From NCBI RefSeq assembly GCF_029193815.1, contig NZ_JARFVC010000002.1:1-64000 (forward strand): a DNA stretch of 64,000 nucleotides. The letters are read 5' to 3'. The DNA comes from Cytobacillus sp. S13-E01. Its GTDB lineage: Bacteria; Bacillota; Bacilli; Bacillales; Bacillaceae_L. This document shows positions 44,391-53,082 of this stretch, piece by piece; within the stretch, counting starts at the first letter, position 1, and each line of letters begins with the position of its first letter. Both the position numbers and the translations under genes were made by a program. The notes beneath the pieces are model-generated. The model saw only the letters and a program-made list of their open reading frames with translations. It had not been told where the DNA came from and made no database searches.

Positions 44391-45176
44391 CTATTCACCA
44401 AACTGCCAAACACTGTGGCTTAGGTTTCCATATCGATAACTGCGGTGTAGTAACTTCGCTGTTTGTTCGTTATCTGCAGCACCCATCGCATAGAAAATTG
44501 GAATAAAGTGTTCGTTCCCATATGATGGAACCGCAATTTGTGCGTTTGGCGCTAATGTAGCATAGTTAAACAATGATTTTACATCCCAACTCTTTAAGCG
44601 CTCTTCTAACCAATCGTCAAAATCAAGGGCCCATTGATCTACCTTAGCGTTTTCTTCAGCCAACTTTACGGTTCTCAAATTGTGCACTGTACCACCACTA
44701 GCAATAATCAAAACTTCTTTTTCTCTTAATTCAGCTAAGGACTTACCGATTTTGTATTGTTCCTCAGGTGAGAGAGTTGGGTTTACAGACATTGAAATGA
44801 CTGGAATATCTGCATTTGGATAGAGTAGCCTAAGCACAACCCAAGCCCCATGATCTAATCCTCTCGTTGTTTCAACCTCATATGGAATACCTTTGTTACT
44901 AAACGATTCCTCAATTTCTTTTGCCAATTCTATGTTTCCTTTAGCTGGATACACAATTTGATATAGGCTTTCAGGAAAACCACCAAAATCATAAATCGTC
45001 TTATAGTCATCTACCTCACTAACTTTTTGTGTAGAGGATTCCCAGTGAGCTGAAAATAAGATAATTGCTTTTGGTTTCGGTAATGTACGACCTAATGTAT
45101 TTAAAAACTGTGTGTACTCATTATCTTCAATTGCAATGAGCGGTGCTCCATGAGCGATAAAAAGAGATGGTATCAT
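44391..45176 (-). CDS. Class III extradiol ring-cleavage dioxygenase (LigB/DODA-type)
   Basis: The protein (about 261 residues) starts IPSLFIAHGAPLIAIEDNEY and has the zinc- or iron-binding histidines of the class III extradiol/DODA family: FIAHGAP, ILFSAHWESS, LDHGAWVVL and GGTVHNLR. Members cleave catechol-type rings between or beside hydroxyl groups. The ATG at 45176 follows GGAGGAGG by seven bases; the frame open from 45194 includes that site. It lies between the esterase and DoxX genes, like the dioxygenase of the B. subtilis mhq genes. Confidence 0.88.
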   Translation of the reverse strand: MIPSLFIAHGAPLIAIEDNEYTQFLNTLGRTLPKPKAIILFSAHWESSTQKVSEVDDYKTIYDFGGFPESLYQIVYPAKGNIELAKEIEESFSNKGIPYEVETTRGLDHGAWVVLRLLYPNADIPVISMSVNPTLSPEEQYKIGKSLAELREKEVLIIASGGTVHNLRTVKLAEENAKVDQWALDFDDWLEERLKSWDVKSLFNYATLAPNAQIAVPSYGNEHFIPIFYAMGAADNEQTAKLLHRSYRYGNLSHSVWQFGE

Positions 45177-45201
45177 GTACGCTTCCTCCTCCAAATAGTT
45201 T

Positions 45202-45852
45202 TTATAAATTTTTTACTAAATCTGCCAGTAACCATTTCGTAAAATCCTCTTCGTTTTTTAAGGAAACTGTATGCCCCTCTTGGTATGTTTGAAAGGTTAC
45301 ATTCGCACCCAATCCACGGAAATAAGAAGAACTCTCTACTCCCCATTCATACGGCAGAATATTGTCATACTCTCCATGGGATATAAATACTGAAAGTTTA
45401 TCGACAGGTTGTATCGTGTACTCTTCCTTAACGAATGCTGGAATGTATCCACTTAGTGCAACAATTCCTTTAACTTTATTCCCTAATGACAAACCAAGAG
45501 TCTTTGCAAGGATAGCTCCCTGACTAAAGCCAAGTAAGTATAATTGACTACTATTTATCGGAAACTCTTCTATTGCATAATCAATAAAGTCTGTTAGGGT
45601 CCTAATACTTTGATCAAAAACTTCTCTATGCGGCTTACCATATCCTTGAATCGTAAAATATGCATAACCTGGTGGGTGTTGGATCGAACCCTGGATACTA
45701 AAAATGTAGAATTGCTCTGCTAATCCATCTACAAGTTGAAGCATGTTTTGTTCATTACTTCCAATCCCATGCATCAAAAACAGGGCTGGATATGTTTTAT
45801 CTGGCTCGATTTGGCTCGGTCGACGAAGTTCATAAATCATTGGTGAAACCAA
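45202..45852 (-). CDS. Carboxylesterase/phospholipase-like alpha/beta hydrolase (MhqD-like)
   Basis: This alpha/beta hydrolase has about 216 residues: oxyanion region ALFLMHGIGSNEQ, nucleophile elbow LLGFSQGA with the catalytic serine, aspartate in ISHGEYDNILP and histidine in YQEGHTVS. B. subtilis MhqD, from a quinone-stress operon, is of this type. The frame is open to 45861, but AAAGG directly abuts those ATGs, so the TTG at 45852 is the better-spaced start. It is the first gene of a leftward unit esterase-dioxygenase-DoxX-tautomerase. Confidence 0.85.
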   Translation of the reverse strand: MVSPMIYELRRPSQIEPDKTYPALFLMHGIGSNEQNMLQLVDGLAEQFYIFSIQGSIQHPPGYAYFTIQGYGKPHREVFDQSIRTLTDFIDYAIEEFPINSSQLYLLGFSQGAILAKTLGLSLGNKVKGIVALSGYIPAFVKEEYTIQPVDKLSVFISHGEYDNILPYEWGVESSSYFRGLGANVTFQTYQEGHTVSLKNEEDFTKWLLADLVKNL

Positions 45853-46027
45853 TATCATCATCCTTTCCTATTTACTATTTCCCAACTTCAGCTCTAACCT
45901 CAAATTGTATTTAAATAGAATAAATTAATTCATATAGAAAAACAATGAGATAAAAATGTTTCCTAATACGAATATTTAGTACCTATAAGATAACAATATA
46001 ATGTATGGATTGTCAATGATTTTTTTG

Positions 46028-46054
46028 CTAATATATAACTATGTTACATATTAG
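46028..46054. promoter_or_regulatory. Inverted repeat before the XRE-cupin gene
   Basis: CTAATAT (46028-46034) and ATATTAG (46048-46054) are exact inverted copies with a 13-base gap, ending about 20 bases before the regulator's start and within the divergent intergenic region. It is a candidate operator for autoregulation. Confidence 0.35.
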
Positions 46055-46075
46055 TAAACAATTGGAGTGATTAAA

Positions 46076-46615
46076 CTGGATATAGGTTCAAAAATACGTG
46101 CGATACGGAATAGAAAAAAAATTACAATAGCACAAATGTGTGAAGCAACAGGACTTTCAAAGGGTTTTGTCAGTAATGTCGAAAATAATAACACTTCTCC
46201 ATCCATTAATACCTTGCAAACAATTGCTAGTTTTTTAGGGGTTCCTTTACCCTATTTATTATTAGAAAAACAACAGCATATGCGTGTTGTTAGGAAGGAA
46301 ACAAGAACCAACACTTCATTTAATAACTTAAAAATCGATCACTTAACGTCTAAAGGCGGGTTACGAATGATGATTGTAGAGTTCCCACCTGGTACTTCTA
46401 TGGGAGAACCGAATGCACATGAAGGAGAAGAGTGCCATCTAGTAATGGAGGGGAAAATTCTTGCAGAGCAAGGAGAAGACTCCGTAATCTTAAATGAAGG
46501 CGATTCTTTTAGCTGGAATGCAAGTGTCCCTCATTTTGTTAAAAATATCGGCGATACAAAAGCAGTCGTATTGATATCCGTCCATTCAGATACCGAACTA
46601 CATGATGTATTATAA
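46076..46615 (+). CDS. XRE family regulator with cupin sensor domain
   Basis: The protein (about 179 residues) has an N-terminal XRE helix-turn-helix (GSKIRAIRNRKKITIAQMCE, GLSKGFVSNVENNNTSPSIN) and a C-terminal cupin (FPPGTSMGEPNAHEGEECHL, GDSFSWNASVPHFVKNIGD). Regulators of this type often sense small metabolites. It is divergent from the dioxygenase operon, so it probably controls it. The frame is open from a GTG at 46067, but that codon overlaps the ribosome site GGAG. A CTG at 46076 is spaced eight bases from it and gives the family-like start MDIGSKIRAIR, so an unusual CTG start is proposed. Confidence 0.85.
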   Translation: MDIGSKIRAIRNRKKITIAQMCEATGLSKGFVSNVENNNTSPSINTLQTIASFLGVPLPYLLLEKQQHMRVVRKETRTNTSFNNLKIDHLTSKGGLRMMIVEFPPGTSMGEPNAHEGEECHLVMEGKILAEQGEDSVILNEGDSFSWNASVPHFVKNIGDTKAVVLISVHSDTELHDVL

Positions 46616-46828
46616 GCACTTTAAGAATAGCAACACAAACCAAAGCTGTTCAGATATGAGATTGGACAGCCCTTGTCTAAAGGGATAACAGTGTCTATTA
46701 GCTGTACTCAGCAAGTTCGATATTCGTGATTTATATAAATTTCAAATACACTAAATTTTACCTAGAATCAAAACTAATCAAATTTATTATCAGTTATAAT
46801 GATCCGCAGTATTAATTTTTTTGTTATT

Positions 46829-46859
46829 GGAGACAAGCTTATAAATAAAGTTTGTCTCC
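46829..46859 (-). terminator. Hairpin after the small membrane protein gene
   Basis: GGAGACAA (46829-46836) pairs with TTGTCTCC (46852-46859). On the minus strand it follows the gene ending at 46894. Another hairpin (AAGCTGTTC/GGACAGCCCTT, about 46637-46666) may end the XRE-cupin transcript. Confidence 0.6.
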
Positions 46860-46893
46860 TGAGATTATTTGTATACCTAAGTCTCTCTTTTTT

Positions 46894-47334
46894 CTAAACA
46901 GAACTATCCTTATTACTTTTAAGCTCAGTTCTTTCATTTAAAATATCTTGTATAATTTCGATATGAATAGCAGCCCATGCCTTTTCACGAAAATGAATAA
47001 CCACAGTGATTGTTAACGTAAAGAAGTAAATAAAACCAAAAATAACCCAGAGAATACTTCCCTCTTTAAATAGAAATTCCTGTAGTTGCTTTGAAAATAA
47101 AAAGAAAAACCATGGTACAGCGGTAACAAATAGAGGTACAATTCCTGAGCCATTTTTTTCTTTAATCATACGGTAATAAATCAACTTTAATGTACTGCTA
47201 TCAATTTTTTGGTACAGGCCTTGGATTTCTTCGATTTCTAATAATTCTTTCATATGTTTAAAAGATTGATTTTTATTAGCAGCTTTTTTTAACCTAAGAT
47301 ATGTTTTATGAGCATCCCCTCTAAAGGAATACAT
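46894..47334 (-). CDS. Small two-helix membrane protein, unknown function
   Basis: This 146-residue protein has a charged N-terminal half (about 1-65) and two hydrophobic segments, GIVPLFVTAVPWFFFLF (near 66-82) and ILWVIFGFIYFFTLTITVVI (near 94-113), then a cytoplasmic-looking tail ending RTELKSNKDSSV. No family is recognised. It begins close to the decayed DUF3219 gene on the same strand and may once have shared a transcript with it. Confidence 0.65.
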   Translation of the reverse strand: MYSFRGDAHKTYLRLKKAANKNQSFKHMKELLEIEEIQGLYQKIDSSTLKLIYYRMIKEKNGSGIVPLFVTAVPWFFFLFSKQLQEFLFKEGSILWVIFGFIYFFTLTITVVIHFREKAWAAIHIEIIQDILNERTELKSNKDSSV

Positions 47335-47339
47335 TTTTT

Positions 47340-47647
47340 ACCCCCTCTCATTAGTCGTTCTATCTGTTCACTTACTTCAAGTAAGCTTAAATTAAAAACT
47401 CCTACTTACCCTTTAATATATAAATTTGTTACTGATGTAGAATATTGCTGGATTGTCCCTCTAAAGGTGAGTCCCTTTTCGTTAACCCTTATATCAAAAG
47501 TCCCTTCGTATAATAATGTAGTTACATCGTGGTAGTCTTCCCTTGAAACTTTAAATTCAATTGAGATTTTATGTAATTTATTCACCAATTCTTCTACCTG
47601 ACTATTTATTTTAAGAATTTTCTCATTTAAGAAAATTCTTCAATCAT
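47340..47647 (-). pseudogene. DUF3219 (YkvR-like) gene, decayed
   Basis: A clear ribosome site and ATG (47647) open a frame that fails after six codons. Shifting by one base gives RIFLNEKILKINSQVEELVN then KLHKISIEFKVSREDYHDVT and so on to YSTSVTNLYIKG, which matches the DUF3219 family, including the YSTSxTNLY motif. A TAA then interrupts VGVFNLSLLE, the conserved C-terminal strand. One frameshift and one nonsense codon therefore inactivate it. A 60-residue internal frame (47406-47588) is only part of this relic. Confidence 0.6.
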
Positions 47648-47992
47648 TGTAATTATCTCCTTAAGTCCTGGGTTTTAAAATGATAACACTTTGAATATGG
47701 TTGGAGCAAACAAGCTTGCGTCATTTGTGTAATAAATCGGCAAAAAAAGGCAAGAAACCAACTTGCCATAAAATATATTAATAGTTTAAGCCTTGTTTTT
47801 TAAGTGCAGGATTTATAATTTAGGAATATATGGTAAAATCACTGCTGTCATAAAAGGTGGACACCTTGGTAAACCAGTTCGTGTTATATTTTCCACTTGT
47901 TCCACCAAAGCCAAAGTGCTTTTACTATAAAGTGAACCTTCAATCAGTTGAGGTTTTACTGCCCCTTAAGCGCGGGATGAAAAACGTGCATT

Positions 47993-48166
47993 TTAATTAT
48001 TCGTCATTGTTTTATAAGCCCCTGATTTAACCATTTTTATTATAAAGTCATCTTTTGAATCTATTCCATTATGTTCGACATGGAGAGAACCATCTTCTTT
48101 TTTATGACTTGTTGTCACACCATTATCATCAATATGTTGAATTGTGTTATTTTCTTGGTCTGACAT
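47993..48166 (-). CDS. Small hydrophilic protein, unknown function
   Basis: This 57-residue protein reads MSDQENNTIQHIDDNGVTTS then HKKEDGSLHVEHNGIDSKDD and FIIKMVKSGAYKTMTNN. An excellent ribosome site, AAGGAGGTG, lies eight bases before the ATG at 48166. It is acidic and lacks membrane segments. No family is recognised. The neighbouring stretch 47648-47992 contains only a short hairpin (GGCAAG/CTTGCC, 47749-47767) and no intact gene. Confidence 0.6.
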   Translation of the reverse strand: MSDQENNTIQHIDDNGVTTSHKKEDGSLHVEHNGIDSKDDFIIKMVKSGAYKTMTNN

Positions 48167-48308
48167 ACACACACCTCCTTACTTTAGGTTGTGTAAAAAT
48201 GAAAGCTTTAACACCTTGAACATTTATTAAAATTTTTTTCTGGTACATAATTTAAGGACTTAGTACTGATAATATAATTGTTATTACATATGTACGAGGA
48301 GGCAAACG

Positions 48309-48455
48309 ATGGAAAAAGAAGAACAATTTCAGCCAAAGGATACAGGTAAATTAACAAACTATCATTACGGTACTAAAGAGGATAGAAGAACTGAAGAAGC
48401 TCTGACGAATGATGGGACGGTTAAGATGGAATCAGTGGAAGGAAAGAATAACTAA
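48309..48455 (+). CDS. Very small hydrophilic protein, unknown function
   Basis: This 48-residue frame reads MEKEEQFQPKDTGKLTNYHY then GTKEDRRTEEALTNDGTVKM and ESVEGKNN. GAGGAGG lies seven bases before the ATG, which supports translation. Composition resembles small, disordered spore- or stress-associated proteins of bacilli; this is only an impression. It is divergent from the small gene at 47993-48166. Confidence 0.5.
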   Translation: MEKEEQFQPKDTGKLTNYHYGTKEDRRTEEALTNDGTVKMESVEGKNN

Positions 48456-48539
48456 CAAATTAACGGATTGTCGTGGCAATGTTGCTCAAAAAATACCGAT
48501 TTGGGATAAGCTTTTTCAAGTTCGAATCTCGTCTCTTTT

Positions 48540-48930
48540 TCAATATATAAGAAATAGTTCCTCCCGTTTTAATAATTGAATTGTTCCTAGTGCAAAATGA
48601 AGAATACGGTGATGATCAATAACGACCCCATTTGGTAATCCTGTTGTACCTGATGTATAAAGAATTTTCTGCATCATCAGCTTCTAAAACAGTTACAGCA
48701 GGTTTTTCTTCGGTTATGATTACTGAGTATGCAAAGTCTGCTTCTAATCCATATTTTTCATCAACCCACGGACATAAGAAGCTTTGCTCCCCAGCTTTTT
48801 GCCAAAATGATTTTGGGACTTGTTTTGCTTGTTCCCACTCTTCAAAGTAAGGAACTGCATGTTGTGCTAAAAACTTACGAAATGATTTCCGAAATATTTC
48901 ATGTTCTTCTGTAAAATAAGGTTTACTCAT
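48540..48930 (-). pseudogene. Fused remnants of an acyl-CoA dehydrogenase and an acyl-CoA ligase
   Basis: From ATG at 48930 (AAGGAG upstream) the first 75 residues are the N-terminus of an acyl-CoA dehydrogenase (SKPYFTEEHEIFRKSFRKFL, YGLEADFAYSVIITEE). The frame then passes directly into a fragment of an AMP-forming acyl-CoA ligase (LEADDAE). After a one-base shift the ligase signature ILYTSGTTGLPNGVVIDHHR follows, with a stop at 48540. An internal deletion has thus joined two genes of what was probably a fatty-acid or branched-acid degradation operon leading into the SDR, thiolase and CaiB genes alongside. No active product is expected. Confidence 0.75.
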
Positions 48931-49000
48931 ATATGACACTCCTTATATATGAATACGCTTACATTTAAAAATATGAACCTTCTAAGAAAAGCGCAGGGAG

Positions 49001-49047
49001 CCCGGAGCTAGACACTAAAACTAGGTACAAACTTTTATACTTTCTTA
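49001..49047. repeat. Second copy of the end of the Bacillaceae intergenic repeat
   Basis: CCCGGAGCTAGACACTAAAA and the next ~27 bases match 1569-1615 with a single difference over the shared 46 bases. Only the end of the element is present here; the hairpin-rich body at 1408-1568 is missing. Confidence 0.75.
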
Positions 49048-49071
49048 TCTTCTAAAAAAAGACTATCACAA

Positions 49072-49118
49072 CTAGTCCCCACCAACCCCATCGCCCAATT
49101 TTATTAGTGAGGGACTAG
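49072..49118 (-). terminator. Hairpin after the SDR gene
   Basis: CTAGTCCC (49072-49079) pairs with GGGACTAG (49111-49118) around a 31-base loop, just beyond the stop of the leftward SDR gene; on the minus strand it is followed by TTGTGATAGTCTTTTTTT. It could act as its terminator. Confidence 0.5.
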
Positions 49119-49129
49119 GCATACCTTTG

Positions 49130-49900
49130 TTACTTTGGTTGCATCCGGATTGCACCGTCTAGTCGAATTGTTTCCCCATTTAACAATGGATTTTCAATTA
49201 TACTTAGTGCTAGCATCGCATATTCACTTGGATATCCTAATCTAGATGGAAATGGTACCATTGCTCCTAATGCTTCACGTGCGTTATCAGGTAGGGTCCC
49301 AAACAAAGGAGTATCAATCAGACCAGGAGCAATTGTCATAACCCGGATCCCATGTCTAGCAAACTCTCTAGCGATTGGCAATGTCATGCCAACTACTCCA
49401 CCTTTTGAAGCACTATACGCGGCTTGACCTATTTGCCCTTCAAATGCTGCCGCAGAAGCAGTATTAATAATAACCCCTCTTTCCCCTTCCTCATTTGGTG
49501 TGTTCAACATCATCTTTTCCGCAGCCAAGCGGATAACATTAAACGTTCCAACCAGATTAATTTGGATAACTTTAACAAAGTTGCCCAGATCATGGACTTT
49601 ATCCTTACCAACGACTTTTTCAGCAGCACCAATTCCTGCACAGTTCACAGCCACATGTATGGCTCCAAACTTTTCAATCGTTTGGCTTATTGCATGGTGG
49701 ACTTCGTCTTCACTCGTAACATTTGTTTTAACAAATAAAACACGGTCTGAACCTAACTTTTCAACTAAGGCAGCTCCCTTTTCTTCTGATAAATCTAGAA
49801 TCGTGGCATAGCCACCATTTTCAACAATACGAGTTACAGTCGCTTCACCTAAACCTGAACTTCCTCCGGTAACGACTGCGACACTGTTTTGCATTTTCAT
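49130..49900 (-). CDS. SDR family 3-hydroxyacyl-CoA dehydrogenase (type II/HSD10-like)
   Basis: This 256-residue short-chain dehydrogenase has the NAD-binding [20 protein letters not shown], the serine in [11 protein letters not shown], the YSASKGG catalytic pair and the [19 protein letters not shown] segment with [25 protein letters not shown] found in HSD10-like 3-hydroxyacyl-CoA dehydrogenases. It should oxidise 3-hydroxyacyl-CoA to 3-ketoacyl-CoA before thiolytic cleavage by the neighbouring thiolase. GGAGGAATAGAT lies directly before the ATG. Confidence 0.9.
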   Translation of the reverse strand: MKMQNSVAVVTGGSSGLGEATVTRIVENGGYATILDLSEEKGAALVEKLGSDRVLFVKTNVTSEDEVHHAISQTIEKFGAIHVAVNCAGIGAAEKVVGKDKVHDLGNFVKVIQINLVGTFNVIRLAAEKMMLNTPNEEGERGVIINTASAAAFEGQIGQAAYSASKGGVVGMTLPIAREFARHGIRVMTIAPGLIDTPLFGTLPDNAREALGAMVPFPSRLGYPSEYAMLALSIIENPLLNGETIRLDGAIRMQPK

Positions 49901-49943
49901 ATCTATTCCTCCAAATCATCTTAATCTCTTTTTTCTTGGATCT

Positions 49944-49971
49944 ACGGATAGCTCCACCCGAAACTATCCGT
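49944..49971 (-). terminator. Hairpin between the thiolase and SDR genes
   Basis: ACGGATAG (49944-49951) pairs with CTATCCGT (49964-49971). On the minus strand there is no proper T-run, so it is more likely a processing or partial-termination hairpin inside the operon. Confidence 0.4.
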
Positions 49972-50003
49972 AAGCTTTTAGAAACTATAATCGTATATAA
50001 CTT

Positions 50004-51158
50004 TTAGTCTGCAATTCTTTCAATAATGGTAGCATTAGCCATACCGCCACCTTCACAAATCGCTTGAAGACCGTAGCGTCCGCCAGTTCTTTCTAATTCA
50101 TGCATCATTGAAATCATCAAACGCGCACCAGTTGCACCTAGCGGATGTCCGAGTGCAATTGCACCGCCGTTTGGATTAAGCTTAGCGTGATCAGCTTTCA
50201 TTTCCTCCAACCAAATCATTGGTACCGGAGCAAATGCTTCATTTACTTCGTACGTGTCCATATCATCAATTGTTAGATTCGCTTTTTTCAGAACATGTTT
50301 TGATGCTTCAATTGGACCTGTTAGCATTAAAGTTGGGTCAGAGCCTATAACTGAACGAGCAATCAATCGAAATCTTGGTTTAAGCCCTAACTCATTAGCC
50401 TTTTCTCGTGACATTAATAATACTGCCGCTGCCCCATCACTCATTTGACTAGCATTACCAGCATGGATCTTACCATCTTTAGCAAAAGCAGGTTGAAGTG
50501 CTGCCAATTTTTCGATCGTTGTTCCTTTTCGAGGTCCTTCATCATCCTTAACAACTGTTGTTGTTCCATCTTCAAGTGTTACTTCTAAAGGCATTATTTC
50601 ACGATTGAAACGCCCTTCTTCTTGAGCTTTTAAAGCTCTCTGTTGGCTTTCCAGTGAATATTCATCTAACTGAGCGCGACTATATCCCCACTTATCTGCA
50701 ATCCGTTCAGCAGATAAACCTTGGTGGATGATTTCATGTCGTGAAGTCAATTCTTCACTCCATGTTGAATTTTTCATACTTGATCCCAGCGGAACCCGTG
50801 ACATGCTTTCTACTCCACCTGCGATGACAATATCCATATCACCACTCAAAATAGCCTGTGATGCAAAATGAATGGCCTGTTGACCTGAACCACATTGTCG
50901 ATCAATCGTTGTTCCAGGTACTTGGATCGGAAAATCCGCGATTAATAACGCATTCCTAGCTATATTAACCGCTTGTTCTTCTACCTGAGAAACACACCCC
51001 ATAATAACGTCTTCTACAAGGCTCGGTGAAATCCCAGCACGTGTTACCAATTCCTTCAATATTTTAGCTGCAAGCTCATCAGGACGTACAGTGCTTAATG
51101 CCCCTTTTCGTTTACCAACAGGTGTTCGAACTGCTTCAACAATTACTACTTCTCTCAT
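50004..51158 (-). CDS. Thiolase (acetyl-CoA C-acyltransferase)
   Basis: The protein has 384 residues and the thiolase active site: the nucleophilic cysteine in DRQCGSGQQAIHFA (near residue 90), the GHPLGATGARL histidine and the second cysteine in QAICEGGGMANA. It cleaves 3-ketoacyl-CoA with CoA. The ATG at 51158 follows GGAGGAG by about seven bases; the longer frame to 51206 is not needed. It is 104 bases upstream of the SDR gene in the same direction, so the two probably act in one beta-oxidation step. Confidence 0.93.
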   Translation of the reverse strand: MREVVIVEAVRTPVGKRKGALSTVRPDELAAKILKELVTRAGISPSLVEDVIMGCVSQVEEQAVNIARNALLIADFPIQVPGTTIDRQCGSGQQAIHFASQAILSGDMDIVIAGGVESMSRVPLGSSMKNSTWSEELTSRHEIIHQGLSAERIADKWGYSRAQLDEYSLESQQRALKAQEEGRFNREIMPLEVTLEDGTTTVVKDDEGPRKGTTIEKLAALQPAFAKDGKIHAGNASQMSDGAAAVLLMSREKANELGLKPRFRLIARSVIGSDPTLMLTGPIEASKHVLKKANLTIDDMDTYEVNEAFAPVPMIWLEEMKADHAKLNPNGGAIALGHPLGATGARLMISMMHELERTGGRYGLQAICEGGGMANATIIERIAD

Positions 51159-51365
51159 TTTAATCTCCTCCAAATCAATCAATATATGTTTTAAATAAGT
51201 TTGCAATTTTAATTAAGCTTTATTTCCGAAAGTTTATTAAATATTATGCAAGTAACATACAGACTTTTAATTGCTGTTTAAATTTTCTAAAATAGAGAAT
51301 GCCCCTGTTCATATTTCGAGATTTCGTTTCAAAATAAATACACTACGCAACCAAAAATAATACAC

Positions 51366-52466
51366 TTAATTTTTACTTAGTTGTTTAATGTCATCATTAT
51401 GTTGACCAAGTTTTGGAGGTGATTCGACAGTATTAATATGGCTAACTTGTTCCTGAACATATGATGTTGAGGTATATCGTAGCCCGTCTTTTTCAAAAAT
51501 CAGTCCTCTTTCATTGATTAACTGCTGATCAATTAATTCATTTGTTTCAAGTACTGGAGTAAGACAGCAGTCAACTTCAAGCGAAAATTGTGTCCACTCT
51601 GATAATGTCTGGCTTGCGAATAGCTCTTTTAACTCTATGAAAATAGAATTCTTATTATTCGCAGAGCAAAAATGCTCAGAAATCCAATTTTCTCTCTTTA
51701 ATGCTAGACAGAAATTTTTCCAAAACTTTGGTTCTAAAGCTCCTAAACTGACAAATCTACCATCCTTTGTTTCATAAATGTGGTAACAAACAAGCTTACT
51801 ATTTAAACTCGGAACGCCATTCTGTTCCCCGGTAGCTTTTTCAATAAGAATGTGGTTGGACATTAGTGGAAGCAAGGAATCTGTGATTGAGATATCAAGA
51901 TATGCACCACCACCCGTCCTCTCCCTCTTTACCAATGCTCCTAATATCGCTTCGCTAGCTGTGATTCCACCGATAAAATCAGCTATTGTATTACTTGGAT
52001 GAATAGGTCGCCCGTTTTCATCCTTTAATTGCGAAAGCAAACCACTAACTGACATATAATTGAGATCGTGGCCACCTAATTGACGCATTGAGCCAGTTTG
52101 TCCATAGCCTGTCAGTGAACAATATATGATATCTTGCTTATGCTTAACAATGTCTGCGTAACCAATACCAAGACGTTCTGTAACACCAGGACGAAAGCTT
52201 TCAATTACAACATCGGAACTTTTCATTAGGCTTATTGCGGTTCCCCGATCATTATCATCCTTAAGATTTAGCGTAATACTTTTTTTATTACGGTTCTGTG
52301 CTTGAAAAACAAACCCTGTATCCTCTTTACCAATAGAAGCACGTGCAGGGTCTCCTCTAGGTGGTTCTACTTTAATAACTTCTGCTCCCATCTCTGCTAG
52401 ACGTAGAGTTGTATGGGGGCCAGGTAGATATTGGGAAAAATCAATAATCCTAATTCCTTCAAGCAT
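51366..52466 (-). CDS. CaiB/BaiF CoA-transferase family protein (alpha-methylacyl-CoA racemase-like)
   Basis: This 366-residue member of the class III CoA-transferase family has IIDFSQYLPGPHTTLRLAEM at the N-terminus, KVEPPRGDPAR, RNKKSITLNLK, and GGHDLNYMSVSGLLS, where the aspartate and its surroundings resemble alpha-methylacyl-CoA racemase more than formyl-CoA transferase. It could epimerise 2-methyl-branched acyl-CoA so it can be beta-oxidised, or move CoA between acids. It lies upstream of the thiolase and SDR genes on the same strand, with a gap of about 200 bases that could hold a promoter. Confidence 0.88.
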   Translation of the reverse strand: MLEGIRIIDFSQYLPGPHTTLRLAEMGAEVIKVEPPRGDPARASIGKEDTGFVFQAQNRNKKSITLNLKDDNDRGTAISLMKSSDVVIESFRPGVTERLGIGYADIVKHKQDIIYCSLTGYGQTGSMRQLGGHDLNYMSVSGLLSQLKDENGRPIHPSNTIADFIGGITASEAILGALVKRERTGGGAYLDISITDSLLPLMSNHILIEKATGEQNGVPSLNSKLVCYHIYETKDGRFVSLGALEPKFWKNFCLALKRENWISEHFCSANNKNSIFIELKELFASQTLSEWTQFSLEVDCCLTPVLETNELIDQQLINERGLIFEKDGLRYTSTSYVQEQVSHINTVESPPKLGQHNDDIKQLSKN

Positions 52467-52717
52467 TCCTCTTCATTCCTTTCTGATCTAGTCAATGAAT
52501 GGTTTTTGGTTTATTGTTATTACCGCTTTGGAGTTTGGATTACATATATATATAGCTTGCATTTTTCATGGCAAAGATAAACGAGTAAACGGATTTTGAA
52601 TAGATTTATGAATTTACAAGGTTAATTGTGTATTACTTTTACTACAATTCAAAAACCGTGAAGGGATAAACTGTCTTATGGAGAATACAAGTAAAGTTTT
52701 CAAAAAGGAGTGGTTGC

Positions 52718-52898
52718 ATGCTGGTTAAAAATTTTTCTAACAACCAGTAAAGGATTTTATGAATCAAATCAAAACGCATCTAAATTATACGCAGATAGTA
52801 CATTACATGAAGCGGTGGAGCTATTTCGAAAAGGTAACATTAAAATTCTTCCTGTCGTGGATCACCATAGTAAACTCATCAGCCCATTAAACATTTAA
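52718..52898 (+). pseudogene. CBS-domain protein remnant
   Basis: AAGGAG lies before an ATG at 52718 that opens MLVKNFSNNQ and stops. A shifted frame then reads ADSTLHEAVELFRKGNIKIL then PVVDHHSKLIS, a typical CBS-domain core, before another stop at 52898. Only half a CBS pair remains. The rest of 52467-53082 contains no gene. Confidence 0.6.
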
Positions 52899-53082
52899 AT
52901 ATTTTTCATATACTATATTATACTAATATTTACATCATTTAACAACTGTTAGTACCAGCCTAGAAATTACTTTAGCTGGAAAGGTCTATCTACAAAAAAA
53001 ACAACAAAATTGTAAATGAGATAGAAATGACTAAAAAATTAGGGCGAACACTTAAACAGTGTTGGACACAGCCTATGACGGC

